Below, one piece after another: positions 25,464 through 34,870 of a stretch of DNA of 64,000 bases. The notes beneath the pieces were generated by a model. That model worked only from the letters and a program-made list of their open reading frames with translations. It was not told the DNA's origin and did no database searches. Every line of letters begins with the position of its first letter. Within the stretch, counting starts at the first letter, position 1. Source of the stretch: Bacillus sp. OxB-1 (GTDB taxonomy: Bacteria > Bacillota > Bacilli > Bacillales_A > Planococcaceae); NCBI RefSeq assembly GCF_000829195.1, contig NZ_AP013294.1, positions 558,001 through 622,000 of the forward strand, read 5' to 3'. Both the position numbers and the translations under genes were made by a program.

Positions 25464-27350
25464 ATGAATGCCAAACGAACATCTCAAGTCACTGCCGCCA
25501 CAGCGTCGTTGCTAGCGGCAGCGATCGTTCTCCATTTCGCCGGCCTACCCGAATGGAAGCAATGGCTGCTAATCGTCTCGACGGTAGTCGCTGGGATCCC
25601 AATCGCAACGAAAGCAGTGAAAGCAGTGCGGATGAAAGCATTCAGCATTGAGCTTCTCGTAACAATCGCAGTGGTCGGTGCCTTGTTCATCGGAGAATAT
25701 GTCGAATCAGCCGCGGTGACGTTCCTGTTTTTATTCGGCGCTTATTTGGAGGTCCGGACGCTTGAGAAAACCCGGTCTTCCTTGAAGTCACTCGTCGATA
25801 TGGCGCCGCTGGAAGCGACTGTCATGCGCGACGGGGAAACGGTGACGCTTTCCGTTGACGAAGTGGAGGAAGGCGATCGCGTCCTCATCCGCTCGGGAGA
25901 GAAAGTTGCGGTCGACGGCATCATTTCAGCCGGACAGGCAACTTTGAACGAAGCGGCCATCACCGGTGAATCGGTACCGGCCGTGAAAACGTCCGAAGAC
26001 CGCGTATTCAGCGGCACGATTGTCGACAACGGTTATATTGAAGTCATCGCAGACCGCGTAGGCGACGATACGACGTTCGCCCGGATTATCGAGCTGGTGG
26101 AAGAGGCCCAGGAATCCCAGTCGAGGACACAGAAATTTTTGGATCGATTTGCGAACATCTATACACCGTCCATCGTCGTTCTGTCCATCCTCGTCTACAT
26201 CTTCACTCGCAATATCGAAATGACGCTCACCTTCCTCGTCATCGCCTGTCCAGGAGCGCTCGTCATTTCCGCTCCGGTTTCCATCGTCGCAGGGATTGGC
26301 AACGGTGCACGCAACGGAGTCCTCATCAAGGGCGGAGACATTATGGAGAAGCTGGCGAAAATCGATACAGTCGTCTTTGACAAAACCGGGACACTCACCC
26401 GCGGACGGCCGGAAGTGACAGACATCCATACCTTAGCGTGGGATGAAGAAGAATTGCTTCGTATCGTCGCGGAAGCCGAAATGGTTTCCGAACACCATCT
26501 TGGACAGACAATCGTCAAAGAAGCGAAACGACGGAAATTGGCAATCATCAGGGAACCGGAAGATGCAGAAGTGATCAAAGGGAACGGCATCCGCGCCCAT
26601 ATCGAAGACCGACTTCTCGTCATAGGGAACCGGAAATTGATGGCGGCAGAAGACATCGCCATTGAAGATGCAGTGGAAGCATACGCGGTAGCACGCGAAA
26701 AAGCTGGAAATACCGCGATTTTCGCAGCCATTGATGGTCAAGTTGCCGGCATATTCTCCATTGCCGACCGGATTCGGCCTGAAGCGGAGAGCGCTCTTGC
26801 TTCCATGCGAAAAGCCGGTGTTAAACAGATGATCATGCTCACGGGAGATAACCGCCATACGGCACAACTCGTCGGCTCGCAACTCGGGCTGGATGAAGTC
26901 CATGCCGAACTGCTTCCCGAGGACAAAGTCGCCTTCGTGCAACAGCTGCGAGACGCGGGACACCGGGTCGCCATGGCAGGGGACGGCATCAACGACGCTC
27001 CTGCTATCGCCACAGCGGACATCGGTTTGGCGATGGGAGAAGGAGGAACCGATGTCTCCATGGAAACCGCCGATGTCGTCCTCATGGCAGACCGACTCGA
27101 CCAATTCGCACACGCCTACACGCTTGCCAAAGCGACCGTCCGCAATATGAAGCAAAACACCTTCTTCGCAGTCGGGACAGTCCTCCTGCTACTGATTGGC
27201 GTCCTGCTCGGAAAAGTGTTCCTCGCAACCGGCATGCTCATCCATGAACTGAGCGTCCTGGCAGTTATTTTGAATGCCATCCGTTTGATCCGTTATAATG
27301 GAAAAAAGAAAGCGACGGAACAAGTGCTGGCAAAACCCGCATTGGAATGA
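25464..27350 (+). CDS. P1B-type metal-transporting ATPase with altered motifs
   Basis: About 628 residues. Phosphorylation site DKTGT, TGES, GDGINDAP and eight-helix topology mark a P1B pump. Two family signatures differ: the membrane metal motif is CPG (IACPGALVIS) rather than CPC/SPC, and the usual SEHP is SEHH. No N-terminal metal domain is fused; the separate CopZ-like protein may replace it. Start at an ATG after GGAAGGAGAG. Co-transcribed with a metal chaperone and a Crp/Fnr regulator. Metal specificity cannot be assigned. Confidence 0.85.
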   Translation: MNAKRTSQVTAATASLLAAAIVLHFAGLPEWKQWLLIVSTVVAGIPIATKAVKAVRMKAFSIELLVTIAVVGALFIGEYVESAAVTFLFLFGAYLEVRTLEKTRSSLKSLVDMAPLEATVMRDGETVTLSVDEVEEGDRVLIRSGEKVAVDGIISAGQATLNEAAITGESVPAVKTSEDRVFSGTIVDNGYIEVIADRVGDDTTFARIIELVEEAQESQSRTQKFLDRFANIYTPSIVVLSILVYIFTRNIEMTLTFLVIACPGALVISAPVSIVAGIGNGARNGVLIKGGDIMEKLAKIDTVVFDKTGTLTRGRPEVTDIHTLAWDEEELLRIVAEAEMVSEHHLGQTIVKEAKRRKLAIIREPEDAEVIKGNGIRAHIEDRLLVIGNRKLMAAEDIAIEDAVEAYAVAREKAGNTAIFAAIDGQVAGIFSIADRIRPEAESALASMRKAGVKQMIMLTGDNRHTAQLVGSQLGLDEVHAELLPEDKVAFVQQLRDAGHRVAMAGDGINDAPAIATADIGLAMGEGGTDVSMETADVVLMADRLDQFAHAYTLAKATVRNMKQNTFFAVGTVLLLLIGVLLGKVFLATGMLIHELSVLAVILNAIRLIRYNGKKKATEQVLAKPALE

Positions 27351-27362
27351 GGAGGGATATGA

Positions 27363-28055
27363 TTGGCGCAATTAGATAAAGACGGAAGCGCGGAGATGCA
27401 GAAAATGTGCATCTCCATCGTCCCGATCTTCAATCATTTGGATGCGTCGGAGATGGCGGAGATTGTCAAAGAAACCAACTCCGTCGCGCATCGTCGCGGT
27501 AATACGATCTACCGCGCAGGGGAGCGGTCCGATGGATTGTACATCGTCCATAAAGGGCGCGTGAAAATTTACCGGTTGGCGGAAAACGGGAAAGAGCAAC
27601 TCGTCCGGGTATTGGAGCCCGGCGACTTCACGGGGGAACTCTCTTTATTCACCGAATCAGTCCATGATTCCTACGCCGAAGCAATGGAGCCGGTTGAGCT
27701 ATGTGTCATGGGACGGGACAACTTCCAGCAGTTTCTTCTGAAATACCCCGCCATTTCATTGAAAGTGTTGGCAGAGTTCTCATCCCGGCTCGCAAAATCG
27801 GAAAAACAAGCGACGACGATCGCTCTGGAACCTGTCGAAACCCGGGTCGCCCTCTACTTGGCAGACCTAGCAGAAGGACAGAAATCGCTGATTGTCACCT
27901 TGCCGATGACACGGAAGGATATCGCTTCCCACCTGGGAACTTCCCCTGAAACGATCAGCCGAAAACTCGCCGATTTCGAAGACGCCGGGTGGATCCGTCA
28001 AGAAGGGCAGCGGATAATCGAAATCATTGATCAGGATGCGTTGTTGCTCGTGTAA
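27363..28055 (+). CDS. Crp/Fnr-family transcriptional regulator
   Basis: 230 residues: cyclic-nucleotide-binding fold (about 20-140) and a winged helix whose recognition helix is in ASHLGTSPETISRKLADFED. N-terminal cysteine C15 is the only obvious redox candidate, so an iron-sulfur FNR is unlikely. TTG start after GAGGAGGG. Last gene of the chaperone-pump operon, it probably acts on the TTGAC-N4-GTCAA box in front of the first gene. Confidence 0.88.
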   Translation: MAQLDKDGSAEMQKMCISIVPIFNHLDASEMAEIVKETNSVAHRRGNTIYRAGERSDGLYIVHKGRVKIYRLAENGKEQLVRVLEPGDFTGELSLFTESVHDSYAEAMEPVELCVMGRDNFQQFLLKYPAISLKVLAEFSSRLAKSEKQATTIALEPVETRVALYLADLAEGQKSLIVTLPMTRKDIASHLGTSPETISRKLADFEDAGWIRQEGQRIIEIIDQDALLLV

Positions 28056-28095
28056 AGGGTTCCAGAATCCCGTCCGGCGTCGCACGACTTTCTAC

Positions 28096-28125
28096 TTGTT
28101 TCCATCTAAACAATGGATGTATAAT
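28096..28125 (+). promoter_or_regulatory. Sigma-A promoter of yeeI-like gene
   Basis: TTGTTT at 28096-28101 and TATAAT at 28120-28125, 18 bases apart. Confidence 0.5.
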
Positions 28126-28166
28126 AGTACAGTTAACTCTATGCTATTGAAAGAGAGTGAAGACAG

Positions 28167-28886
28167 ATGGGCCGTAAATGGAATAATATCAAAGAAAAGA
28201 AAGCGTCGAAGGATGCCAATACGAGTCGTATTTACGCGAAATTCGGACGTGAAATATATGTAGCTGCCAAACAAGGCGAACCGGATCCAGAATTGAACCA
28301 GGCGTTGAAAATCGTAGTGGAACGGGCGAAAACGTACAGCGTACCACGTGCCATTATCGACCGGGCCATCGAAAAGGCAAAAGGCGGATCGGATGAGAAC
28401 TTTGACGAGCTCCGATACGAAGGATTCGGGCCAAACGGTTCCATGGTCATCGTCGATGCGTTGACGAATAATGTGAATCGGACTGCTTCCGAAGTCCGTG
28501 CGGCATTCGGGAAAAACGGCGGGAACATGGGGGTCAGCGGATCGGTATCTTACATGTTTGATGCCACCGCAGTTTTTGGCCTCGAGGGGAAGACCGCCGA
28601 TGAAGTGCTCGAGCTATTGATGGAAGCCGATGTGGAAGTTCGTGATATTTTGGAAGAGGATGACACGGTCATCATCTATGCCGAACCCGATCAATTCCAC
28701 GCAGTGCAAGAAGCATTCCAAGAAGCAGGCATTACCGAGTTTACAGTTGCTGAATTGACGATGCTCGCGCAAAGCGAAATTGCACTTTCCGAAGAAGCGC
28801 AAGCGCAATTCGAGAAGATGATTGATGCGCTGGATGATCTGGAAGACGTTCAGCAAGTGTATCACAATGTTGAGTTAAGTGAATAA
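28167..28886 (+). CDS. YebC/PmpR-family protein (YeeI-like)
   Basis: 239 residues; the start [13 protein letters not shown] and the [13 protein letters not shown] segment identify the YebC family, shorter N-terminal form found as YeeI in Bacillus. These proteins have been described as transcription regulators and, more recently, as factors that help ribosomes through proline stretches. It forms its own unit, with a promoter and terminator. Confidence 0.9.
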   Translation: MGRKWNNIKEKKASKDANTSRIYAKFGREIYVAAKQGEPDPELNQALKIVVERAKTYSVPRAIIDRAIEKAKGGSDENFDELRYEGFGPNGSMVIVDALTNNVNRTASEVRAAFGKNGGNMGVSGSVSYMFDATAVFGLEGKTADEVLELLMEADVEVRDILEEDDTVIIYAEPDQFHAVQEAFQEAGITEFTVAELTMLAQSEIALSEEAQAQFEKMIDALDDLEDVQQVYHNVELSE

Positions 28887-28896
28887 ACAAGATTCC

Positions 28897-28936
28897 GCAG
28901 TCTCCTAGCCACATTGACCAGGGGACTGTTTTTTTG
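28897..28936 (+). terminator. Terminator of yeeI-like gene
   Basis: GCAGTCTCCT and AGGGGACTGT form the stem, followed by a T run. Confidence 0.8.
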
Positions 28937-28976
28937 TTGTTAAATGAATGTAGAAAAAAGATGATGCCGCGTCGCA

Positions 28977-29522
28977 TCATCCGTTCCCCATCTCTTCTAT
29001 TTCATTCCCGTCCTGATCGAAATAAGTAAAAGTAAAGGCATACTGTCCTTCTCCCGATTTCGGTATATCCAACCACTTCACAGCCGCCTCGCCGACCGAC
29101 AGTTCGATTTTTTCCGAAAATCCGTTCACCTCTACTTGCACGGCAGCCACCTGGTTTTCCGGATTAGTCACAAAAATGAATGACGGTCCTTCTTGGACGT
29201 CCATGTGAAGACCAGTGTTGAAGATAGCGAGCGGTTCACCTGTCTGTTTCTCGCTTCGCACCCACTCATAGTTCCCTTTTGCATCCTTCCGGAACATCGT
29301 CAGCGCCTGATCGGTGTCGTTATGCAAATACGTAACGACCCGGTACTCTTCAACATCTTTAATCTCCAAAATCGATACATCTCCGTGCTGTTCCTGCTCC
29401 AGAAGAATCCGGCCTATCGATTCTGCATCATTCCCGTTGAGCGGCTTCTCCCTCATCCAGAACAGTATTACGGCGCCGACCAACAGGACGACAGCGAACA
29501 GCAAAGGATTCCGTCTCCGCAT
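28977..29522 (-). CDS. Membrane-anchored hypothetical protein
   Basis: About 181 residues. A basic start and one membrane segment (LLFAVVLLVGAVILFWM) precede a soluble extracellular region rich in beta-type sequence. No family is recognised. The ATG at 29522 follows GGGGGAG; frames further upstream lack a site. The lipoprotein gene upstream on the same strand may be co-transcribed. Confidence 0.65.
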   Translation of the reverse strand: MRRRNPLLFAVVLLVGAVILFWMREKPLNGNDAESIGRILLEQEQHGDVSILEIKDVEEYRVVTYLHNDTDQALTMFRKDAKGNYEWVRSEKQTGEPLAIFNTGLHMDVQEGPSFIFVTNPENQVAAVQVEVNGFSEKIELSVGEAAVKWLDIPKSGEGQYAFTFTYFDQDGNEIEEMGNG

Positions 29523-29584
29523 AGCGCTCCCCCTTCCACTTATCCACTGTACGTATGGGAGCTCCATTATGTTTCAAATGAATC

Positions 29585-29971
29585 TCACAACTTCACATCC
29601 TCCGTCAATTCATACAAATCGAAAACATTCTTCTGAACGACGATAGACATGATCTTGCCTTCCTTCTTGAAAAAGTGGACATTGCCAATCCGGCTCTCTT
29701 CCACTTCCGTCCAGCCCCATTTTTCAATCTCTCCCAAGTAGGCAGCAGGCGGTGTGCCTTCTGCGTCACCGATGTCTTTCAATTTATATTTCGCCGATTT
29801 GGCAATCTCCCCCGTACATGCTTCAGGTTTGATTTCATACGCATTTTTGGGTACGGGGAAACCCGAATTGATGACTGCCATCCGATACCCGTCCTCATCG
29901 CTATACGTATAGGCACATCCCGCCAATCCAAAAGCCGCCACGACTAGTACTAAAACCAGCATCCGTTTCAC
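29585..29971 (-). CDS. Small lipoprotein
   Basis: 128 residues with a lipoprotein signal and lipobox LAGC. The mature part contains one Cys besides the lipid site (PEACTGE) and an aromatic-rich C-terminal half. No domain recognised. An AGGAGG-type site precedes the ATG. Confidence 0.7.
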   Translation of the reverse strand: MKRMLVLVLVVAAFGLAGCAYTYSDEDGYRMAVINSGFPVPKNAYEIKPEACTGEIAKSAKYKLKDIGDAEGTPPAAYLGEIEKWGWTEVEESRIGNVHFFKKEGKIMSIVVQKNVFDLYELTEDVKL

Positions 29972-30105
29972 TGCGACAACCTCCTCACAGAAACTTCACA
30001 GCTCATTATCTTCAGCTTACTAGGGTCTGCGAAACTTGTCATCCAACGGATTTGTGACATTTTGGAAATTCAAACATCACTGGCTTCCTCATACGTCAAA
30101 AACGG

Positions 30106-30213
30106 TTACGTTTTCCTATCCAACATCCACTCTGCATACCGCTTCAAACGGTACGCTTTCGTCCCCATGTATATCCGCAAAGCACTGCGCTTCTTCGGTT
30201 TCAATGAATCCAC
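30106..30213 (-). pseudogene. 35-codon frame, possible VanW-family remnant
   Basis: A GTG preceded by AGGAGGGGGAGACCC opens 35 codons of strongly basic sequence (KPKKRSALRIYMG, LKRYAEWM). It resembles, from memory, the N-terminal start of VanW-like proteins, which continue for over 200 residues; here the frame stops and nothing similar follows. Either a short real peptide or the left end of a deleted gene. The rest of the gap at 29972-30362 shows nothing clear. Confidence 0.3.
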
Positions 30214-30362
30214 GGGTCTCCCCCTCCTATTTCTCTTTGCACTTCACCCGGTCTTTTCCGCAACTCACCTGTAGAAACTAGCATTTCACCGAGAACCGGC
30301 TGTGCCATTTATAAAACCACCATATACTTTTAGTAACAAACAAAAGCACGGAGGGATTTTTA

Positions 30363-31076
30363 ATGATCCAAGTGAGTAATCTACAAAAATCATATGGCAA
30401 CCACCACGTCCTCAAAGGAGTGGATTTCCAAGCTCAAGCCGGTGAAATCATCGGCATTATCGGAAAAAACGGCGCCGGCAAATCGACGTTCCTCGAAATT
30501 CTCATGACGCTGAAATCTTATGACAGCGGAACAGTCACTGTCTTTGATCAAAACATTCAGTCTCTTACAATCAAGGAGCTGGAAGGGCTGCGGAAAGAGA
30601 TTTCCGTCGTCCTGCAACCGACCCAGTTTTATAAAACACTGAAGGTCGAGGAACTGCTGAAACTGTTCAAGGCCTACTACCGCTCCCCACTCGACATCGG
30701 TAAAATCATGGCCGACTTCAAGTTGGAGCCCCATCGCAAAAAGTATTTCGACAAACTATCGGGCGGGTGGAAGCAGATTGTCAGCCTTGCCATCGCCTTC
30801 CTGTCCGAGCCGAAACTCCTGATTCTGGATGAACCGACGACCGGCCTCGATCCGCATATGCGGAACACGCTCTGGCAATACATCACGGCGTACAATCAAA
30901 CGACCGGCGGCACCGTCATCCTGACGACCCACAATATGGATGAAGTCGAACTGTACTGCGACAAAGTGCTGCTGTTCAACGAGGGAGTCGCCGAAATATT
31001 CCGACCGACGGAGGAAATTTTGGCTTCCGGCTTTTCATCCATACATGATTTCTACTTACAAAAGGTATCCATTTAA
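30363..31076 (+). CDS. ABC transporter ATP-binding protein
   Basis: 237 residues with Walker A (GKNGAGKST), signature LSGGWKQ and Walker B (LLILDEPTTGLD). It matches ATPases of ABC-2 exporters for drugs, lipids or peptides. The permease follows 12 bases on, and LytTR/DUF3021 genes complete the set. Strong GGAGG site. Confidence 0.9.
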   Translation: MIQVSNLQKSYGNHHVLKGVDFQAQAGEIIGIIGKNGAGKSTFLEILMTLKSYDSGTVTVFDQNIQSLTIKELEGLRKEISVVLQPTQFYKTLKVEELLKLFKAYYRSPLDIGKIMADFKLEPHRKKYFDKLSGGWKQIVSLAIAFLSEPKLLILDEPTTGLDPHMRNTLWQYITAYNQTTGGTVILTTHNMDEVELYCDKVLLFNEGVAEIFRPTEEILASGFSSIHDFYLQKVSI

Positions 31077-31088
31077 GGAGGAATTCAC

Positions 31089-31835
31089 ATGCTAGCGACC
31101 CAATTAAAATACGACTTGCTGATGTTTTCAAGAGAATTGTTCTATGTTATCTTTACGATCATTGTACCGCCTGCCACGTATCTTTTCATGGGCCAATTGT
31201 TCGGGGATGCCACATATGCAGGGAACTTATCTTACGCTGAGACATACACGCCGTCCTTCATCCTGCTTATTACATTCGGTGTCGTCTTCTTCGCATTCGG
31301 CTTCGACCAAGTGATGAACCGGGTGTCTGGAGTGGAAAAGCGCATTAGCCTTTCACCCGTTCCTGCAAGGACGTTGCTGATCTCCAGCATTCTGAAATCG
31401 ATCATCATTACAAGTTTCGGCTATTTGTTTGTGCTGCTCATCGGCATAATCGCTTACGATCTCGCGTTTCGTCCGCTGCAATTTATATTATCCTACAGTT
31501 TTTTCATCGTGCTGAATGCCTTGTTGCTCGTCATTTCGGCAGCAATCTACTCCTTCTTCAACAGTCTGAACGGCGCTTTGGTTTTCTCCATCGTCCTGTT
31601 CCAAATCGTCATGATCACGGGCGGATTTTCGATGCCCGTCGATCTTATGCCACGGTTCGTTCAGCTGATTGCGGGCGTCAACCCGCTTTATCATATGAAT
31701 CAATTATTCATCGCCGTCTGGAATGGCCAATGGCAATGGAACACCGATACCTTGCTATCGATCGGATATGTGGCAGGATTGGCGGCCATCGCTCTCCTCG
31801 TCCTGCGGTTAGCTTCAAAAAAGCGAGTCGCCTGA
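31089..31835 (+). CDS. ABC-2 type permease
   Basis: 248 residues with six predicted membrane segments and a typical ABC-2 C-terminal region (ITGGFSMPVDLMPRFVQLIAGVNPLYHM). Pairs with the preceding ATPase to form an exporter of unknown substrate. A strong stem-loop separates it from the LytTR gene. Confidence 0.88.
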   Translation: MLATQLKYDLLMFSRELFYVIFTIIVPPATYLFMGQLFGDATYAGNLSYAETYTPSFILLITFGVVFFAFGFDQVMNRVSGVEKRISLSPVPARTLLISSILKSIIITSFGYLFVLLIGIIAYDLAFRPLQFILSYSFFIVLNALLLVISAAIYSFFNSLNGALVFSIVLFQIVMITGGFSMPVDLMPRFVQLIAGVNPLYHMNQLFIAVWNGQWQWNTDTLLSIGYVAGLAAIALLVLRLASKKRVA

Positions 31836-31847
31836 AAACTTCTTACA

Positions 31848-31880
31848 GACAATAGCTACCATGTCCGGTACACTATTGTC
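31848..31880 (+). promoter_or_regulatory. Intercistronic stem-loop before lytTR gene
   Basis: GACAATAG and CTATTGTC form a perfect 8-base inverted repeat, with an inner TACC/GGTA pair. It stands just before the GAAAGGAGAG ribosome site. It may be an operator, an RNA processing site or a partial terminator. Confidence 0.55.
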
Positions 31881-31896
31881 GAAAGGAGAGAGTGCT

Positions 31897-32355
31897 ATGA
31901 AAGTATCTTTAAGCATCGATTCCGACTACGAAGAAACAAAGATTATCATTCAGTGCAATGAATTGGATCCGTCCATCCAAGAATTGCTTGATTTCATAAA
32001 AGGCCAGGAAACCGAATTCCTCGTCGGCAAGGACGGAGAAATGCAGCATATTCTAAAGCCGGTCGAGATCCATTATTTTTACGCGGAAGGCGATTCCGTC
32101 ATGGCAGTAACCAATGAAGGGACGTTCAAGTTGAAGGAAAAGTTGTATGAATTGGAGAAACTGCTGCCTTCCTCGAAATTCATCCGGCTGTCGAAATCGG
32201 TCATCGCCAATCTGCATGAACTGAGCCGTTTCGAAGCCTCCTTCAATGGAACACTCTGCGTCCATTTCAAATCAGGTGCGAAAGAATACGTATCCCGCAC
32301 CTATGTCAATACAATCAAAGAAGCGCTTAAATTGAACAGGAGGAAAAACGGATGA
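31897..32355 (+). CDS. LytTR-domain transcriptional regulator
   Basis: About 152 residues. The C-terminal half is a LytTR DNA-binding domain (FIRLSKSVIANL, KEYVSRTYVNTIKEAL); no receiver domain is present, so it is not a two-component regulator. It overlaps a DUF3021 gene by ATGA. LytTR-DUF3021 pairs behave as a membrane inhibitor and regulator and usually control the adjacent ABC exporter. Start at ATG after GAAAGGAGAG. Confidence 0.88.
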   Translation: MKVSLSIDSDYEETKIIIQCNELDPSIQELLDFIKGQETEFLVGKDGEMQHILKPVEIHYFYAEGDSVMAVTNEGTFKLKEKLYELEKLLPSSKFIRLSKSVIANLHELSRFEASFNGTLCVHFKSGAKEYVSRTYVNTIKEALKLNRRKNG

Positions 32356-32759
32356 AAACATTTCTCACCCGAAGCATACTCGGCATCTTCTTCGGAGCGT
32401 TCCTCTCGGTAGCGTTCACGTTCCTTTTCATCTATACGAGCGGCGCCGAAACGCTCGATGCCCAAATTTTCGTCAAAAACACGCTAGGCAGCATCTTCTC
32501 CGGCTGGTTCTTCACCGTCAGCCCCCTCTATTTTGAAAATGAAAAGCTAAGCCTCGCGCAACAGACCGCCTCCCATTTCATCACAGTAGCTATTCTTTAT
32601 TTTATTGTCACATTTGGCTTGCAATGGATCCCGTTCTCCCTCCGCAATGCTCTGCTCGTCCTGTTGCTGTTCGTAGTCGTCTATACGATTATCTGGCTTT
32701 CCTTCTATCTATATTTCAGGAAACAAGCGGAGAAACTGAATGCCGAATTGGCGGAGTGA
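32352..32759 (+). CDS. DUF3021 membrane protein
   Basis: 135 residues with four membrane segments, typical of DUF3021. Translation is coupled to the LytTR regulator by ATGA. Members of this family are thought to hold the LytTR regulator inactive at the membrane, so this gene probably modulates expression of the ABC exporter. Confidence 0.85.
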   Translation: MKTFLTRSILGIFFGAFLSVAFTFLFIYTSGAETLDAQIFVKNTLGSIFSGWFFTVSPLYFENEKLSLAQQTASHFITVAILYFIVTFGLQWIPFSLRNALLVLLLFVVVYTIIWLSFYLYFRKQAEKLNAELAE

Positions 32760-32770
32760 GGATGGGAATA

Positions 32771-32912
32771 TGTTTTGGAGTCGTGCAGGAACGTTGAGAG
32801 GTCGAATTAATATGTTTCGAAGTTCAACCAAAACGTTGGGAAGTTTCCTGATAATATTGTGAGGTTCCATGGAAATGCCATGAGGTCCGTTAAATACGTT
32901 TCGAGGTCGCCC
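32771..32912. repeat. 21-base-pitch array F, core GTTTCGAGGTC
   Basis: Variants of (T/A)NGTTTCGAGGTC recur with the T of GGTC at 32781, 32802, 32823, 32844, 32865, 32886 and 32907: seven units exactly 21 bases apart, spacers unrelated. The array lies between DUF3021 and the shared terminator. Confidence 0.85.
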
Positions 32913-32932
32913 CGGAGTTCATATCCTAATAA

Positions 32933-32970
32933 AAACCTAGGCATGCCGTTTGAATAGCAAGCCTAGGTTT
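32933..32970. terminator. Bidirectional terminator
   Basis: AAACCTAGGC pairs with GCCTAGGTTT; T runs follow on both sides. Shared by the LytTR operon and the LysE gene. Confidence 0.8.
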
Positions 32971-32983
32971 CTCATGCTCTACG

Positions 32984-33604
32984 TTATGTGACATTCTCAA
33001 TAAGTTGGATCGCCATATAAACGGCGATCGCCCAGACGATGAGGGCAGAGATTTTATTCAACCCCTGCATGAGCTTGCCGCTGGCGTCAAGCCTTCCGAG
33101 GAAGCGCCCCGCCATAGCCAGGCCGATGAACCAAAGCCATGAAACGATGATAGTGGCCATGGTAAATGCCCATTTTTCCTCGTTTTCGTAGTTCAGTGAG
33201 TTCGTGCCGATGACGCCGATCGTATCCAGCAACGCATGCGGATTCAAAAGAGAGACTGATGCCGCGAAGATGATTTGCCGTTTGGCGGTAAACCGTTCGG
33301 CTTCCGTTTCCGGCGACGCGGCCTCACTGCGCCATAGGGAGAATCCGATGAATAGCAAAAAGAGGATACCGAAACCAAAAACGATATTTTCCAGCCAGCC
33401 AAATGTCAGGACGAGCAAGGAAACGCCCGACACCGCGGCGAGAATGAGGATGGTGTCGCTGACAGCGGCTGTCACGACGACGGGCAATGCCCGGCTGAGC
33501 TTAGGCTGCAGCGCGCCTTGATTAAACACAAACACATTTTGGACGCCCAGCGGCACAATGAGCCCGAAGGCGAGAATGATTCCATGTATGATAGCTTCCA
33601 ACAA
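32984..33604 (-). CDS. LysE/ArgO-family amino acid exporter
   Basis: About 206 residues with six membrane segments; GIILAFGLIVPLGVQNVFVFNQGA is the family N-terminal signature. Exports basic amino acids such as lysine or arginine when internal levels rise. The TTG at 33604 lies eight bases after GGAAG and gives the normal length; a TTG 15 bases upstream is also open. Confidence 0.88.
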   Translation of the reverse strand: MLEAIIHGIILAFGLIVPLGVQNVFVFNQGALQPKLSRALPVVVTAAVSDTILILAAVSGVSLLVLTFGWLENIVFGFGILFLLFIGFSLWRSEAASPETEAERFTAKRQIIFAASVSLLNPHALLDTIGVIGTNSLNYENEEKWAFTMATIIVSWLWFIGLAMAGRFLGRLDASGKLMQGLNKISALIVWAIAVYMAIQLIENVT

Positions 33605-33640
33605 TCGTTCCACTTCCAAACCGATTTCAGTTTACGGAAA

Positions 33641-33667
33641 GACCGCGCAACACAAATCCGCGCGGTC
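33641..33667 (-). terminator. Terminator of RlmI-like gene
   Basis: GACCGCGC pairs with GCGCGGTC, followed on the minus strand by TTTCC. Confidence 0.65.
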
Positions 33668-33673
33668 CATGAC

Positions 33674-34870
33674 TTATTTCATTTTTTTCAAGATGACGAC
33701 TTTCAAATAATTGAATTCCGGGAAATCCCGATTCGTCCGGAAGTCCTTCGGCAAAGAAGATTCCTCGAGAATTTTATATTTTGATCCGGCATCTACGAAT
33801 GCCTTCTCGATGAACGTCTTGAATTTTTTCATCCCGAAGCTTGAATTATTCGTGGAAGCGACGATGATCCCGTTTTTCTCGGTGATTGCAATCGCATCCA
33901 TCAGCAAGGCGGGATAGTCTTTCGCCGTGCTGAACGTGTACTTCTTCGAACGGGCAAAGCTCGGTGGGTCGAGGATGACGAGGTCGAACTTCAATTCATG
34001 CCGCTTCGCATACCGGAAGTAATCGAATACATCCATCACTTTAATGTCTTGCTGTTCGTAATCGATGCCATTTACACTGAACTGCTCGATCGTCTTTGCC
34101 ACACTACGCTTCGCCAGATCGACACTCGTCGTTTTGATGGCGCCGCCCAGTGCCGCGGCCACGGAAAACGCGCCCGTATAGGAAAACGTGTTGAGCACCT
34201 GCTTCCCTTCCGCGTAATGATCGCGGATCGCCTTCCGCACATCCCGCTGATCCAAGAAAATCCCGGTCATCGCCCCGTCATTCAAATCGACGGCGAAGTT
34301 CATGCCGTTCTCCTTGACAATGATCGGAAAATCACCCGGCTCCCCTTGGACAAAATCATCCTGTTCGATATACTGGCCTTTCGTATCGAAACGCTTCTTC
34401 TCGTAAATCGCCTTGTAGTCGACCACTTTATCGAACACGCCATACACATGATGCTTCAGGGAATAAATCCCCTCGCTATACCAGCTCACCATATAATAGC
34501 CCGCAAAATAATCGATTGTCAGCCCACCGATCCCGTCGCCTTCGCCATTGAACACACGGAATGCAGTTGTCTCCGGATCGGCAAACAGTGCCTCGCGCCG
34601 AGCCAGTGCCGATTGGATTTTGGACTGGAAAAAGTCAAAGTCGATCTCTTCCTCTTCCTTGCGCGTCAACACCCAGCCGATGCCTTTATTCTGGACACCG
34701 TAATACCCCTTCGCGATAAAACGGCGATCTTTATCCAACAATCGCAGCAGGCTGCCTTCTTTCACCAAGACATCCGGATTGAGGACCGCATCCTTCAAAA
34801 TGAGCGGATACCCCTTCTTCAGCTCTGCACTATGTTTCGCATTCACTTGTACATCAATTGTTTTCGCCAT
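33674..34870 (-). CDS. RlmI-like rRNA methyltransferase (YwbD-like)
   Basis: 398 residues: an N-terminal PUA domain (1-75) and a class I SAM-dependent methyltransferase with NTFSYTGAFSVAAA and the catalytic LDPPSFARSK (about 330). This combination marks cytosine-5 methyltransferases of 23S rRNA; RlmI in E. coli acts at C1962. The precise site in this organism is inferred. Single gene with its own ATG after AAGGATG. Confidence 0.85.
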   Translation of the reverse strand: MAKTIDVQVNAKHSAELKKGYPLILKDAVLNPDVLVKEGSLLRLLDKDRRFIAKGYYGVQNKGIGWVLTRKEEEEIDFDFFQSKIQSALARREALFADPETTAFRVFNGEGDGIGGLTIDYFAGYYMVSWYSEGIYSLKHHVYGVFDKVVDYKAIYEKKRFDTKGQYIEQDDFVQGEPGDFPIIVKENGMNFAVDLNDGAMTGIFLDQRDVRKAIRDHYAEGKQVLNTFSYTGAFSVAAALGGAIKTTSVDLAKRSVAKTIEQFSVNGIDYEQQDIKVMDVFDYFRYAKRHELKFDLVILDPPSFARSKKYTFSTAKDYPALLMDAIAITEKNGIIVASTNNSSFGMKKFKTFIEKAFVDAGSKYKILEESSLPKDFRTNRDFPEFNYLKVVILKKMK

